DNA from: Solibaculum_A intestinale
Lineage (GTDB): Bacteria; Bacillota; Clostridia; Oscillospirales; Acutalibacteraceae
NCBI RefSeq assembly: GCF_040096205.1
Contig: NZ_JBBMFD010000012.1
Location: 9,102-73,101 of the forward strand
Direction: 5' to 3'
DNA: 64,000 nucleotides
Below are positions 17,386-26,463 of the stretch, piece after piece; the first letter of the stretch is position 1, and each line of letters starts with the position of its first letter. Position numbers and translations under genes: made by a program. Under the pieces are notes generated by a model that was not told the origin of the DNA, did not search any database, and saw only the letters and a program-made list of their open reading frames with translations.

Positions 17386-18348
17386 CTAAAAAACATAGAG
17401 CAAGAGCAGGGCCAGGACCCCGGCTACCGCCACATTGAGCCCAATAACGATCAAAATGTTGACCGCCTTGGTGCCTCCCTTTTTCATCAGCGCCTCCTGA
17501 TAGGCCAGCGGGTCTAGACCCCGCGCCCGGATGCGCTTGATGCTGCGCAGCACATAGGCCATGTAAAGCCGGTTGCTGAAAACAAGCAGCAGCAGACGCA
17601 CGGCAAGGCTCACATAGCTGAATACGGTACTGAGAATGGCCAGAGTCTGAGAGGGCTCGAAGGTTTGCGCGCCGGAGGCCAGAGCAATGGTGTACTGGGC
17701 GTAAATAATCGTCGACGGAAGAGACAAAAGGGTGGTCACCGCAAACAGCAGAGCAAAAAAACCGCTCATCCGGCGAAACAGCACCCAAAACCGGTCGAGA
17801 AGGCCAGCGGCGAAGTTCAGGCTGATGGGGGACTTGTTTTTCTGCATCTGGTAAAACCGAGGCAGATAATAAGAAGCATTCTCTCCCACAAAGGAGGCAA
17901 TTTCCGGCACCGGGATGCCGCCGATGGAATGCCCCGGATCCACGCCGCCGTATGGGTCGAGCATGATGGGGCCGAAGGGAGAGAAGGGCTGGTCTCCCGG
18001 CTGGGGTCGGGGCGGAGGCGGCGGCTCGCCGTTAAAACGGGTGGATGGGTTGCCGTCTTTAAGGGAAAGGCTGCATTTGACGCAGAATAAGGTGCCCGGC
18101 GGGTTTTTATAGCCGCACCGGGGACATACCCCAGCCAGCGGGTCGTCTTCATCCGGCTCTTGCGCCTGTCGTTCGGGACGCTGCCACTGCTCCTCGGTGC
18201 CGTGGGTGTCCGCATAGGCGCAGTGCCCCTCTTTTCGGTAACATTCCCGGTGATGAGGCGCGCCGCAGACCGGGCAGACCACCACGTCGTCATCCGCCTT
18301 GAAGGGCTGGTGGCAGACCGGACAGCTCAGGTCGGTATAGGAAATCAT
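17386..18348 (-). CDS. RING-like/zinc-ribbon membrane protein
   Basis: A 320-residue protein. Its N-terminus is a prokaryotic RING-type zinc finger (CPVCHQPFKADDDVVVCPVC then HHRECYRKEGHC). A Pro/Arg-rich stretch and a second zinc ribbon (CPRCGYKNPPGTLFCVKC, about residues 85-102) come next. After another Pro-rich linker there are three or four membrane helices (about 210-320). The segment around YYLPRFYQMQKNK resembles DUF2628-type proteins. Role unknown. The ATG at 18348 follows a GGGAGG site. It has its own promoter and is divergent from prfB. Confidence 0.8.
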   Translation of the reverse strand: MISYTDLSCPVCHQPFKADDDVVVCPVCGAPHHRECYRKEGHCAYADTHGTEEQWQRPERQAQEPDEDDPLAGVCPRCGYKNPPGTLFCVKCSLSLKDGNPSTRFNGEPPPPPRPQPGDQPFSPFGPIMLDPYGGVDPGHSIGGIPVPEIASFVGENASYYLPRFYQMQKNKSPISLNFAAGLLDRFWVLFRRMSGFFALLFAVTTLLSLPSTIIYAQYTIALASGAQTFEPSQTLAILSTVFSYVSLAVRLLLLVFSNRLYMAYVLRSIKRIRARGLDPLAYQEALMKKGGTKAVNILIVIGLNVAVAGVLALLLLYVF

Positions 18349-18410
18349 AGAAGAACCTCCCGTGTTCAAAAGGCCACAATCGCTTGCCAAATTTTCCGCT
18401 TTTCTTTACT

Positions 18411-18439
18411 ATTATAACCAAACATCCCCGTTTGTTCAA
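18411..18439 (-). promoter_or_regulatory. promoter of the zinc-ribbon gene
   Basis: TTGAAC, 17-bp spacer, TATAAT on the minus strand (-35 at 18434-18439, -10 at 18411-18416), 10 of 12 consensus bases. Confidence 0.75.
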
Positions 18440-18480
18440 TCCTTCTGAACGAAAAGATTATTCTGCCCTCTGCGTTTTCC

Positions 18481-18509
18481 TTTACTTTGCGGCGGTTTCG
18501 CACTATAAT
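18481..18509 (+). promoter_or_regulatory. prfB promoter
   Basis: TTTACT (18481-18486), 17-bp spacer, TATAAT (18504-18509). It gives a leader of about 60 nt to the GTG start of prfB. Confidence 0.7.
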
Positions 18510-18577
18510 ACATCTGTTATGGCAACGGCGTCTGCGCAAAAAAGACGCTTGAATCTGCAAAAAAGGATGAAGAGAAC

Positions 18578-19708
18578 GTGATACAGTACGAAGAATTAAA
18601 ATTGAAGCTGGAAGGCATGCAGCCCGAACTTTCGGAACTGGCCGAGGCCATGGGACTCAAGGCGTTGAAGGAGGAACAGGCGAAGCTCGAGGAGCAGTCC
18701 GCCCAGCCGAACTTCTGGGATGATATGGACAATTCTCAGAAGGTTCTCCGCAAAATCAGCGGCATCAAAAACAAGATCGCCGCCTATCAGTCCTTGTCCG
18801 ACGATTTCGAGGAAACCCTTATGCTCATTGAGATCGCTGACGAGGAAGGGGACCTTTCTCATTTGGACGAAGCCAAAGAAGGCGTAGAGCGGGTGCAAAA
18901 CGAGCTGGAAACCCAAAAGCTGTCCACGCTGTTAACCGGCGAATACGATCAGAACAACGCCATTCTTACCTTCCACGCAGGCGCGGGCGGCACCGAAGCC
19001 CAGGATTGGGCGGAGATGCTCTACCGGATGTACACCCGCTGGGCCGAGCGCCACGGCTTCAAGTATAAGATTCTCGACTATCTCGACGGGGAAGAGGCGG
19101 GAATCAAAAGCGCCTCCATCCTGGTAGAGGGGCTCAACGCCTACGGCTATCTAAAGAGCGAGGTGGGGGTGCACCGGCTGGTGCGGGTGTCTCCCTTCGA
19201 CGCGTCGGGCCGGCGGCATACGTCCTTTGCCAGCTTGGAAATCATCCCGGAAATCAACGACGAAATCCAGATCGACATCAAGGACGAGGACCTGAAGGTG
19301 GACACCTACCGTTCCTCGGGCGCGGGCGGCCAGAAGGTCAATAAGACCTCCTCGGCGGTGCGTATCACCCATCTTCCCACCGGCATCGTGGTAGCTTGTC
19401 AGAATGAGCGCAGCCAGCATCAGAACCGGGCGGTGTGTATGACCATGCTCAAGTCGAAGCTGGTGGAAATTAAGGAGCGCGAGCACCTGGACCGCATCGA
19501 GGACATCAAGGGCGAGCAGAAGGAAATCGGCTGGGGCTCTCAGATCCGTTCCTATGTATTTATGCCCTATACCCTGGTAAAGGACCATCGTACCGGTTAT
19601 GAAATGGGCAACATCAACGCCGTCATGGACGGGGACCTGGATGGGTTCATCAACGCCTATTTGAAAGCGCAAAGCCTGGGCCAGCTTCAGGAAAACCTGG
19701 ATCTGTAA
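18578..19708 (+). CDS. prfB: peptide chain release factor 2
   Basis: RF2 ends translation at UGA and UAA. The codon-recognition tripeptide SPF is in VRVSPFDASGRR, and the catalytic GGQ is in SSGAGGQKVNKTSS. The 376-residue reading frame is continuous from the GTG at 18578. The in-frame UGA and CUU-U frameshift site found near codon 25 in most bacteria is not there: the matching region reads on through AEAMGLKALKEE. Self-regulation by frameshifting is therefore not expected. Confidence 0.97.
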   Translation: MIQYEELKLKLEGMQPELSELAEAMGLKALKEEQAKLEEQSAQPNFWDDMDNSQKVLRKISGIKNKIAAYQSLSDDFEETLMLIEIADEEGDLSHLDEAKEGVERVQNELETQKLSTLLTGEYDQNNAILTFHAGAGGTEAQDWAEMLYRMYTRWAERHGFKYKILDYLDGEEAGIKSASILVEGLNAYGYLKSEVGVHRLVRVSPFDASGRRHTSFASLEIIPEINDEIQIDIKDEDLKVDTYRSSGAGGQKVNKTSSAVRITHLPTGIVVACQNERSQHQNRAVCMTMLKSKLVEIKEREHLDRIEDIKGEQKEIGWGSQIRSYVFMPYTLVKDHRTGYEMGNINAVMDGDLDGFINAYLKAQSLGQLQENLDL

Positions 19709-19798
19709 CAACAGGAATTCACTGGGATCCATTGTGAGAATATCTTACCTTTTCCGTGGAAATATAGTTGAAAAAAGTAACTTTTTCTGCTAGAATGA

Positions 19799-19843
19799 AT
19801 GAGATCATAGGACGGGCTGCGCCCGCCTATTGTCTCATTTTTT
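19799..19843 (+). terminator. prfB terminator
   Basis: A long imperfect stem (19799-19817 with 19821-19838) ends in a T-run (19838-19843). Confidence 0.85.
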
Positions 19844-19955
19844 CTTTTATCGGCGAAAATAGGACAAGCTCCCAAGAATGCAAACTTGTTGCAGCGAAAA
19901 GGGATGGGATGCAGCCTGGGAAACGCAAGCCCGGCGCTGCAGGACGGAGGTTACA

Positions 19956-21179
19956 ATGAAAAGATCCAAGCGAATGATTGCGGCGGCCTTGTTTCTGGCA
20001 ATGGTCCTTTGCGGCGCGCAGTCGGTGTCGGCGGCGCCCGCCTATTCGGAGCTTTCTGCGGTGGCGGACACGCTGTATGCCGTTAAGGCGGAACCTGGCA
20101 CCATCCATGTGGGGGATTCGGTGCAGCTGCAGGTGGTGACCGGGCGCAGCACCACCCATGTGCAGGTATATGACCAAAACGGCAGTCTGGTCGCCCAGGC
20201 GACGGACGGCGCGGTGGACAAAAGCGGCCGGCTTTACTGGACGGTTTCCTTCTCCATTTCGCAAGTGGGGGAGAAGTCCTTCCAGGTGGTAGCGGGCAAC
20301 CGGTATGTGGATTCCGCCAACCGGGAGATAACCATATCGGTGCTTTCCAACGTGCCAAAGCCGGTGGTTACGGCGGTGGAACTGAAAAACACCTCCGCTT
20401 ATTGTACGGTGGAGAATTACCCGGATCTCGCCAAGGTTCGTCTGGAGCTGCGGGATACGGCGGGAAACGTGGTTTATGAAGACTATCAGAACGAAAAGCT
20501 GGAAGCCGGGACCTATACGGTGACCGCCTATGTGCGGGATGACCCTTACGGCACGGCATCCGAGCCTTACGCGTTCCAGGTAACCCAGAGCGAGGTGGAC
20601 GCTTACCGCCTGCTGCGGGACGCCCGGGTGGTTATCGTGGCTAACGAAGGGACGTACACCACTGTTATTCCTGATGACAACAACGCTCTGAGCATCGGCT
20701 GCTTGGGATGGCACGCTACCCGCGCCCACGACCTGGTTAAAAATATGCTCGTGCAGGACCCGAAGACGGTGGAAAGCCATCTGACCGGTTCTTCCATGCT
20801 CGACGAGCTGCACCAGACCAATTACATCTGGAACAACCGCATCCTGACCTCCTCGGAAGCCTCCATCATGCGCGGCCTTCTGGCTACCGATGTAAGTAAG
20901 ACCGTGCAGGACGCCACCGCTGAGGAAGACATCTCCGCTTATCTGGTCTACGGCCGCAATCGTGGGATTACCGAAGAAGGTGCGCTTATCTACTATGCGG
21001 ATCTTTATAACCAAAGCCCCAAGCGCGCCCGCGAGATTCTGGAAGCCATCCAGGAGGACGGCAAAGCCCTGAACCTGGACAATTTCCATGCTTACGCGCT
21101 GGAAAACCCGGTCATGGGAAAGTATACCTACCGGCGCAACCTGACCTATAATACCCTCAAAAAGCTGGGATACGTATAA
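19956..21179 (+). CDS. secreted protein with lysozyme-like C-terminus
   Basis: A 407-residue exported protein. The signal peptide is MKRSKRMIAAALFLAMVLCG followed by AQSVSA. Two beta-rich, Ig-like segments come next (about residues 45-120 and 130-200). The C-terminal domain starts at about 210 with VVIVANEGTYTTVIPDDNNA then LSIGCLGWHATRAHDLVKN. The NEG...DDNxALSIGxLxWH pattern resembles a lysozyme-like domain I know from Firmicute and phage cell-wall hydrolases, with the Glu as likely catalytic acid; this assignment is inference. The ATG at 19956 has an AGGACGGAGG site. Target: probably peptidoglycan. Confidence 0.7.
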   Translation: MKRSKRMIAAALFLAMVLCGAQSVSAAPAYSELSAVADTLYAVKAEPGTIHVGDSVQLQVVTGRSTTHVQVYDQNGSLVAQATDGAVDKSGRLYWTVSFSISQVGEKSFQVVAGNRYVDSANREITISVLSNVPKPVVTAVELKNTSAYCTVENYPDLAKVRLELRDTAGNVVYEDYQNEKLEAGTYTVTAYVRDDPYGTASEPYAFQVTQSEVDAYRLLRDARVVIVANEGTYTTVIPDDNNALSIGCLGWHATRAHDLVKNMLVQDPKTVESHLTGSSMLDELHQTNYIWNNRILTSSEASIMRGLLATDVSKTVQDATAEEDISAYLVYGRNRGITEEGALIYYADLYNQSPKRAREILEAIQEDGKALNLDNFHAYALENPVMGKYTYRRNLTYNTLKKLGYV

Positions 21180-21203
21180 TAGCATATCTTTTCCAGTTAG
21201 CAG

Positions 21204-21233
21204 TTGATTTCTTCTGGTCGCCTATGGTATAAT
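21204..21233 (+). promoter_or_regulatory. pduL promoter
   Basis: TTGATT (21204-21209), 18-bp spacer, TATAAT (21228-21233), about 35 bp before the start. Confidence 0.75.
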
Positions 21234-21268
21234 AAAGTGAAAAGTGTACATATAAGGAGATGCATGTC

Positions 21269-21841
21269 GTGAAAAAGATTCTGGTTGAAACCTCTGCCCG
21301 CCATGTTCATCTGTCCGCCGCCGACCTGGCGACGCTGTTTGGCGAGGGCGCGCAGCTTACCGTTAAGAAGATGCTGTCCCAGCCGGGCCAGTTTGCCTGT
21401 GAAGAGCGGGTAACGGTGGTCGGCCCAAAAAAGGAGCTTAAGAACGTTTCCATCCTAGGCCCGGTGCGTCCCAGCTCCCAGGTGGAAATTTCGCTGACCG
21501 ACGCCCGTTCCATCGGTATTGCCGCTCCGGTGCGCGAGTCCGGTGATATCGAAGGCACCCCGGGATGTAAAATTGTCGGTCCCTGCGGCGAAGTGGAGAT
21601 CCCTTGCGGCGTCATAGCTGCCAAGCGCCATATTCACATGACTCCGGCCGATGCCCAGGAATTCGGCGTAGAGGATAAGCAGATCGTCGGGGTAAAGATC
21701 ACCTCCGCGGAACGAAGCCTGACGTTTGGCGACGTGGTGGTGCGTGTCAGCCCGAAGTTCGCTCTGGCGATGCACATTGACACGGATGAATCCAATGCGG
21801 CCGGCTGCACCGGTAACATGGAAGGCGAAATCATCAAATAA
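21269..21841 (+). CDS. pduL: phosphate acyltransferase PduL
   Basis: PduL swaps CoA for phosphate on short acyl groups (acetyl or propionyl), giving acyl phosphate for ATP formation. The 190-residue protein has two PduL repeats with zinc-ligand motifs: SARHVHLS near the start and KRHIHMTPADA near residue 120. No shell-targeting tail is seen and no other pdu/eut gene is near, so it probably acts as a housekeeping phosphotransacetylase. I favour the GTG at 21269, spaced 9 bp from AAGGAG; the ATG at 21260 is too close to that site. Confidence 0.9.
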   Translation: MKKILVETSARHVHLSAADLATLFGEGAQLTVKKMLSQPGQFACEERVTVVGPKKELKNVSILGPVRPSSQVEISLTDARSIGIAAPVRESGDIEGTPGCKIVGPCGEVEIPCGVIAAKRHIHMTPADAQEFGVEDKQIVGVKITSAERSLTFGDVVVRVSPKFALAMHIDTDESNAAGCTGNMEGEIIK

Positions 21842-21861
21842 GTCGTTGTCCGAATTCGATG

Positions 21862-21901
21862 CGCTGCGGCAGTCGAAAAGGGTTGCCGCAGCGTTTTTTT
21901 A
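21862..21901 (+). terminator. pduL terminator
   Basis: CGCTGCGGCA (21862-21871) pairs with TGCCGCAGCG (21884-21893), followed by eight T. Confidence 0.9.
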
Positions 21902-21973
21902 CCTCGATCATTCGAGCCAAAACAAGCAGAAAATCAGTTTTATGATTTTTTTCGAAAAACCCGCAAAAATCTC

Positions 21974-22002
21974 TTGACAGCGTTCCAACTTCACGGTATA
22001 AT
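21974..22002 (+). promoter_or_regulatory. tRNA operon promoter
   Basis: Perfect consensus: TTGACA (21974-21979), 17-bp spacer, TATAAT (21997-22002), 87 bp upstream of tRNA-Asp. Confidence 0.9.
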
Positions 22003-22089
22003 AAGCAACGTTGCATGAAAAGCAAGTACAAACCAACCTTGTTTTACCGGAAAAGTACTAGTTTTTCGGATGCAATTGCCCAGTAAGAT

Positions 22090-22166
22090 GGCCCGGTAGT
22101 TCAGCTGGTTAGAACGCTAGCCTGTCACGCTAGAGGTCGACGGTTCGAGCCCGTTCCGGGTCGCCA
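22090..22166 (+). tRNA. tRNA-Asp (GTC)
   Basis: 77 nt with a 7-bp acceptor stem (one G-U), anticodon GTC in CCTGTCACG, TPsiC loop GTTCGAGC, and encoded CCA at 22164-22166. Confidence 0.97.
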
Positions 22167-22168
22167 AT

Positions 22169-22244
<76 letters not shown>

Positions 22245-22247
22245 GAA

Positions 22248-22281
22248 AAGCCCTGTAATCGAAAGATTGCAGGGCTTTTTG
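22248..22281 (+). terminator. tRNA operon terminator
   Basis: GCCCTGTAATC and GATTGCAGGGC enclose a GAAA tetraloop, followed by five T. Confidence 0.9.
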
Positions 22282-22293
22282 CTTAGGCCTTAA

Positions 22294-22328
22294 AAGGCGG
22301 CTGGAGAGTATGAACCTTCAGCCGCCTT
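22294..22328 (-). terminator. probable terminator of the lipoprotein gene
   Basis: A perfect 10-bp inverted repeat (AAGGCGGCTG 22294-22303, CAGCCGCCTT 22319-22328), with TTTT on the minus-strand exit side. Confidence 0.55.
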
Positions 22329-22427
22329 AGTTAAAATTTCAGTTTGGGGATATGATGTTCAGACAATAAAATGCATTCCGTTTTTTCTCTCATTTTCCCA
22401 GATTATTTGTAATTTTTGCGCCTTCGG

Positions 22428-22934
22428 TCAATGAAGAACACACTTTTCACAAGGACCTAGCCCCTTTTGCAATGCCTGTGTCAGCGTACAAGGATAATAC
22501 TTGCCGTTTCCACACGGATTTTCGTAATGATATTTTTTACCTGTCCTGGTGTAATACACAGTGATAGAATCGTTTGGATTTGGTTGTGCTGCTGCCGAAG
22601 AAGCTGGAGGCGTTTCCTTCTGGGCTTCTGTTGGTGCAGGCGCGGAGGAGGCTTTAGGTGCAGAAGAAGATTTGGGAGCTGACGACGAAGCAGTGCGGCT
22701 CTCCACGGGTGGATTTGACGACACCGTTGTAGACGACAATACAGGAACTTCCCTTGATGCGGTAGTAGCCTTTGAGGCTACCGAAGATGAACTTGATAAG
22801 TCTGAATTTGAAGAAAGCGAGGAATTTAATCGTATATTCGAGACTTGGCTTGACGAGTCTCCACTATTTGAGCAGCCAGCAAAAACAGACAGACATAGTA
22901 AGATTGACAACAAGGCACATGCTAATCTTTTCAT
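22428..22934 (-). CDS. Ser/Ala-rich lipoprotein with C-terminal Cys motif
   Basis: A 168-residue lipoprotein: signal peptide and lipobox (SVFAGC), a long Ser/Ala/Pro-rich linker (about residues 25-115), and a compact C-terminus with VYYTRTGKKYHYENPC, then GLGPCEKC. Such an end resembles small zinc-binding motifs (YxTxTGxKYH...C..C) attached to exported nucleases and lipoproteins; the function is unknown. The ATG at 22934 follows GGGAGGAT. Base composition is more AT-rich than the flanking genes. Confidence 0.75.
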   Translation of the reverse strand: MKRLACALLSILLCLSVFAGCSNSGDSSSQVSNIRLNSSLSSNSDLSSSSSVASKATTASREVPVLSSTTVSSNPPVESRTASSSAPKSSSAPKASSAPAPTEAQKETPPASSAAAQPNPNDSITVYYTRTGKKYHYENPCGNGKYYPCTLTQALQKGLGPCEKCVLH

Positions 22935-22958
22935 TTTACATCCTCCCACTGTTGACAA

Positions 22959-23379
22959 TATTCGCCAACAAATTATAATAATTGTGGGAGGTGAATATTT
23001 TTCACACGAATCCTCTCATCATTAGTCACTCGGCTCTGGTACAGCTGGGTGGCTTTTTTTATTTTCTATTTTTATGTGTTGCCTAATACGTGCAGAGAAG
23101 CTGGTATATGGTGTGTTCTAATGGGCACTTGTGCAGATACAAAACTCCGTCATTTTCTCTGCGCGAAGCGCAGGACGTAGCTGTAGGAGATCATATTGCA
23201 TAGTTCCCTTCAGCTACGTCCCTTACTTTTGATCGCTCATCTATGACCGGTTGCAGCAAACTGCCGTGTAGCTCTTGGCGTCGGATTCTGGAAAAGAGCA
23301 TTGCGTTATCCGGCCTGCCGCTCTCCGAAAGTTTTGACAGCGCCTTCTTCCCGGCAGCCGGACCAGTTGAGGCGGTAAG
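22959..23379. other. non-coding stretch with one long inverted repeat
   Basis: No convincing gene. GGACGTAGCTG (23173-23183) and CAGCTACGTCC (23211-23221) are a perfect 11-bp inverted repeat with a 27-nt spacer, and a smaller hairpin (CTGCGC/GCGCAG) lies just before it. The end near 23280-23370 has GC-rich partial repeats that may end the uxaA transcript. Confidence 0.5.
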
Positions 23380-24861
23380 TTACAGCACCACGCCGTCCTT
23401 AAAAATGGAAATTTCCCGAAAGCCGTTTTCCTCCGCCCGGGTTTGCGTACCGCTTGCGACCTTGAGAACAAAGTCCAGCAGCCGGTCTGCGGCGCTATTT
23501 AGGCTTTCCCCCTGGGCTACGGTACCGGCGTTAAAATCGATCCAGCCGGGCTTCTTTTCAAACAGGGCGGTATTGGTGGAAATCTTCACCGTGGGCGCAG
23601 GCGCGCCGAAGGGCGTGCCTCTGCCGGTTGTGAATAAAATCAGATGTGCTCCTGCGGCGGTAAGGTCGGTGGCGCTCACTAAGTCGTTGCCCGGGCCGCT
23701 GAGAAGATTGAGCCCTTTTTTCGTCACTGCCTGGCCGTATTCCAGCACGTCCACAATCTGGGCGCTGCCTCCCTTTTGTACGCAGCCGCACGATTTATCC
23801 TCCAGGGTGGTGATGCCGCCGGCCTTGTTGCCGGGGCTGGGGTTTTCGTAAACCACCTGCCCGTGGCTGGTGAAATAGTTCTTGAAGCTTTGAATCATGG
23901 CCACCGCTTTGGCAAAAACCGTTTCATCGGCACAGCGGTCGAACAGGATGGACTCGGCGCCGAACATCTCGGGTACCTCAGTGAGCACCGTAGACCCTCC
24001 CAGGGCAATCAGCCGGTCGGAAAAGCGTCCCACTGTGGGGTTGGCGGTGATGCCGGAAAGCCCGTCCGACCCTCCGCACTTCATTCCCACCACCAGTTCT
24101 CCCGCAGGGATGGCCTCCCGGGTAAAGGTCTTAACATAGTCGGCCAGCTCCTCCAAAAGAGCTGCACCGGCCTGCATTTCGTCCTCCACGTCCTGGCAGG
24201 TAAGGAATTTGACCCGACGGTCGTCCCAAGTACCAAGCTCGGTTTGAAATTGCTCCATGGTTAAATTCTCGCAGCCAAGCCCCAGTACCAGCACGCCCCC
24301 GGCGTTGGGATGGCGGGTAAGTGCCGCCAGAAGCCGTCGCGTCTGTGCGTGGTCGTCTCCCATCTGGCTGCACCCGAAGGGATGGGGGAAGGTATAGAGT
24401 CCCTCCACGCTGCCGGAAACCAGGTGCTGGTTTTCCCGAACCAGCCGCTGGGCAATGGAATTGACGCATCCGACGGTGGGAAGAATCCAGATTTCGTTGC
24501 GGATGGCGCACCGGCCGTCCGCCCTGCGAAACCCCTGGAAGGTCCGGGGAGATACCGGAGGCAGCGCAAAGGCCTTGTGGCGGTACACATAGTCGCCTTC
24601 TTCCGAAAGGCCGGTGCGCACATTGTGGGTGTGCACCCACTCGCCCGGTGCGATCTGGGCCTTGGCAAGGCCGATGACGCAGCCATATTTTCGTATGGGT
24701 TCTCCAGCCGAAAGGGCAATGAGTGCGATTTTATGGCCTCTCTGGATGTCCTGCAAAGCCGTTACACACACGCCGTCCTCCAGCGTTATCGTTTCTCCCT
24801 TTGCGATGGGCTCCATCGCCACCGCTACGTTGTCAAGCGGGTGAATCCGGATGGCTTTCAT
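23380..24861 (-). CDS. uxaA: altronate dehydratase
   Basis: UxaA removes water from D-altronate to give 2-keto-3-deoxygluconate. The 493-residue protein has the N-terminal SAF-like domain (about residues 1-95) and the large C-terminal domain with MKCGGSDGLSGITANPTVG, typical of the UxaA/GarD family. The ATG at 24861 overlaps the TGA of uxaB in an ATGA, so translation is coupled. A GGAGGA ribosome site sits within the end of uxaB. Confidence 0.95.
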   Translation of the reverse strand: MKAIRIHPLDNVAVAMEPIAKGETITLEDGVCVTALQDIQRGHKIALIALSAGEPIRKYGCVIGLAKAQIAPGEWVHTHNVRTGLSEEGDYVYRHKAFALPPVSPRTFQGFRRADGRCAIRNEIWILPTVGCVNSIAQRLVRENQHLVSGSVEGLYTFPHPFGCSQMGDDHAQTRRLLAALTRHPNAGGVLVLGLGCENLTMEQFQTELGTWDDRRVKFLTCQDVEDEMQAGAALLEELADYVKTFTREAIPAGELVVGMKCGGSDGLSGITANPTVGRFSDRLIALGGSTVLTEVPEMFGAESILFDRCADETVFAKAVAMIQSFKNYFTSHGQVVYENPSPGNKAGGITTLEDKSCGCVQKGGSAQIVDVLEYGQAVTKKGLNLLSGPGNDLVSATDLTAAGAHLILFTTGRGTPFGAPAPTVKISTNTALFEKKPGWIDFNAGTVAQGESLNSAADRLLDFVLKVASGTQTRAEENGFREISIFKDGVVL

Positions 24862-26336
24862 GCAAGACACTCCTCCATTGCCTGGTACATGCCTACGGCC
24901 TTTATGCGCATGAGCGCCTGGGCCACGGCATCCTCAAATCCGGGAAGCGCCGCCAACTGGGGCCCCCACATCCGCTCGTTGTTCACCACTGCCCGGGCAA
25001 TGTCCGCTTCGTCGTCATTGCGATGGTCATAGTAAAAGTCCAGCACCCACGGATCGTCCTTAATTTCGTAAGTGTTTTCTCCCCGTTTGCCGACGAGGCA
25101 GTTTTCTCCCTTCTCCTTCCCGTTGTGATAGAAGGCGACGTAGGCCGCGAAGGAGAAGGTCAGGCACTTGGGCAGACTGCCGGTGCGCTGCACATACTCC
25201 ACCAGACTCGGCATAACCCGGGCTTTCCACTTGGAGGTGGAATTGAGGGAGATGGAAAGCAAGCTGTGGTCGATATACGGGTTTTGGAACCGTTCGGTAA
25301 CGGCGGCGGCAAAATCGGTAAGCTCGTTTTTGGGCAGGTCGAGGGTGGGGATGATTTCGTCATAAATGGCTTTGTTCATAAAGCCGTGGATCACCGGGTC
25401 CTCCATGCAGGAACGCACAATGTCCTGCCCCGCCAGATAGGCGCCCAGCACCATCGAGGTATGCGCGCCGTTTAAAATGCGAACCTTGCGCTGCTTATAG
25501 GGCGTATGGTCGTCCACCACCAAAATGGGCAGCTTCGCCTTCTCAAAGGGCAGCTCGTCCTTGATGGACTGGGGCCCCTCGATCACCCACAGGCCGAACA
25601 CTTCGCCGGTATCCAGCAGATTGTCCTGATAGCCCAGCTCCTGGCAGATATCCGCCGCCTCGCTGCGGGGATACCCGGTGACGATGCGGTCCACCAGAGT
25701 GGAGCAGAAGGTATTCTCTGTTTCCACCCACTTGGCGAACGGCTCTCCCAGCTCCCACAGGTCCACATACTGCTTGACGCATTTTTTCAGCTCCTCGCCG
25801 TTATGGTCGATGAGCTCGCAGGAAAGGATGATAAACCCGGGAAGCCCCAGTTTGAACCGCTCGTAGAGAAACGCGGTCAGCTTGCCCGGAAAGCTGGACG
25901 GCGGCGCGTCGTCCGCCTTGCAGGCGGGGTCGAACACAATGCCCGCCTCGGTGGTGTTGGACACCAGAAAGCGCAAATCCGGGTTTTTGGCGCAGTCGAG
26001 CACGGCTTTGTATTCCTCATAGGGATTGAGGCAGCGGGACACGCAGGAAATGACCCGTTTGCGGTTGACCGCCTCTTTGTTTTCCCGGCCCCGCAGGAAC
26101 AGGGTATAAAGCCCCTCCTGGTCGTTGATGAGCTTCGCTAGACCCGGCGCAATGGGCTGGACCAGCACCACTTTGCCGTCAAAGCCTGCTTTTTCGTTCA
26201 TCTGGTCGATAAAGCAGTCCACAAAAGCCCGCAGGAAATTTCCCTCGCCGAACTGCAGCACCCGTTCGGGCGCGTCCTTGAGCAGATAGCCGTCGTAACC
26301 CTGGTCCTTTAGCGTTTGGTAATTGAGCAGATTCAT
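24858..26336 (-). CDS. uxaB: tagaturonate reductase (altronate oxidoreductase)
   Basis: UxaB reduces D-tagaturonate to D-altronate with NADH. The 492-residue protein belongs to the polyol-specific long-chain dehydrogenase family: Rossmann start ERVLQFGEGNFLRAFVD, and the C-terminal domain with KVRILNGAHTSM. It is between uxaC and uxaA; the order uxaC-uxaB-uxaA follows the pathway. Confidence 0.95.
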   Translation of the reverse strand: MNLLNYQTLKDQGYDGYLLKDAPERVLQFGEGNFLRAFVDCFIDQMNEKAGFDGKVVLVQPIAPGLAKLINDQEGLYTLFLRGRENKEAVNRKRVISCVSRCLNPYEEYKAVLDCAKNPDLRFLVSNTTEAGIVFDPACKADDAPPSSFPGKLTAFLYERFKLGLPGFIILSCELIDHNGEELKKCVKQYVDLWELGEPFAKWVETENTFCSTLVDRIVTGYPRSEAADICQELGYQDNLLDTGEVFGLWVIEGPQSIKDELPFEKAKLPILVVDDHTPYKQRKVRILNGAHTSMVLGAYLAGQDIVRSCMEDPVIHGFMNKAIYDEIIPTLDLPKNELTDFAAAVTERFQNPYIDHSLLSISLNSTSKWKARVMPSLVEYVQRTGSLPKCLTFSFAAYVAFYHNGKEKGENCLVGKRGENTYEIKDDPWVLDFYYDHRNDDEADIARAVVNNERMWGPQLAALPGFEDAVAQALMRIKAVGMYQAMEECLA

Positions 26337-26463
26337 GTTATTCGCCTCACGATTTTGATTGATTCCCCCAAAACGGCCCCGGCAAAGGGCTCGCCCAACG
26401 GGAAGAAAAAAGAATCCAATTTATCTTGCCGGCGGGGCGCAAAGCAGCGCCCGCCCGTCCTGT

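Noticed and set aside
23173..23221. Riboswitch-like element in the gap before uxaA
   Set aside because: Only one long inverted repeat is present, with no downstream gene on the plus strand to regulate.
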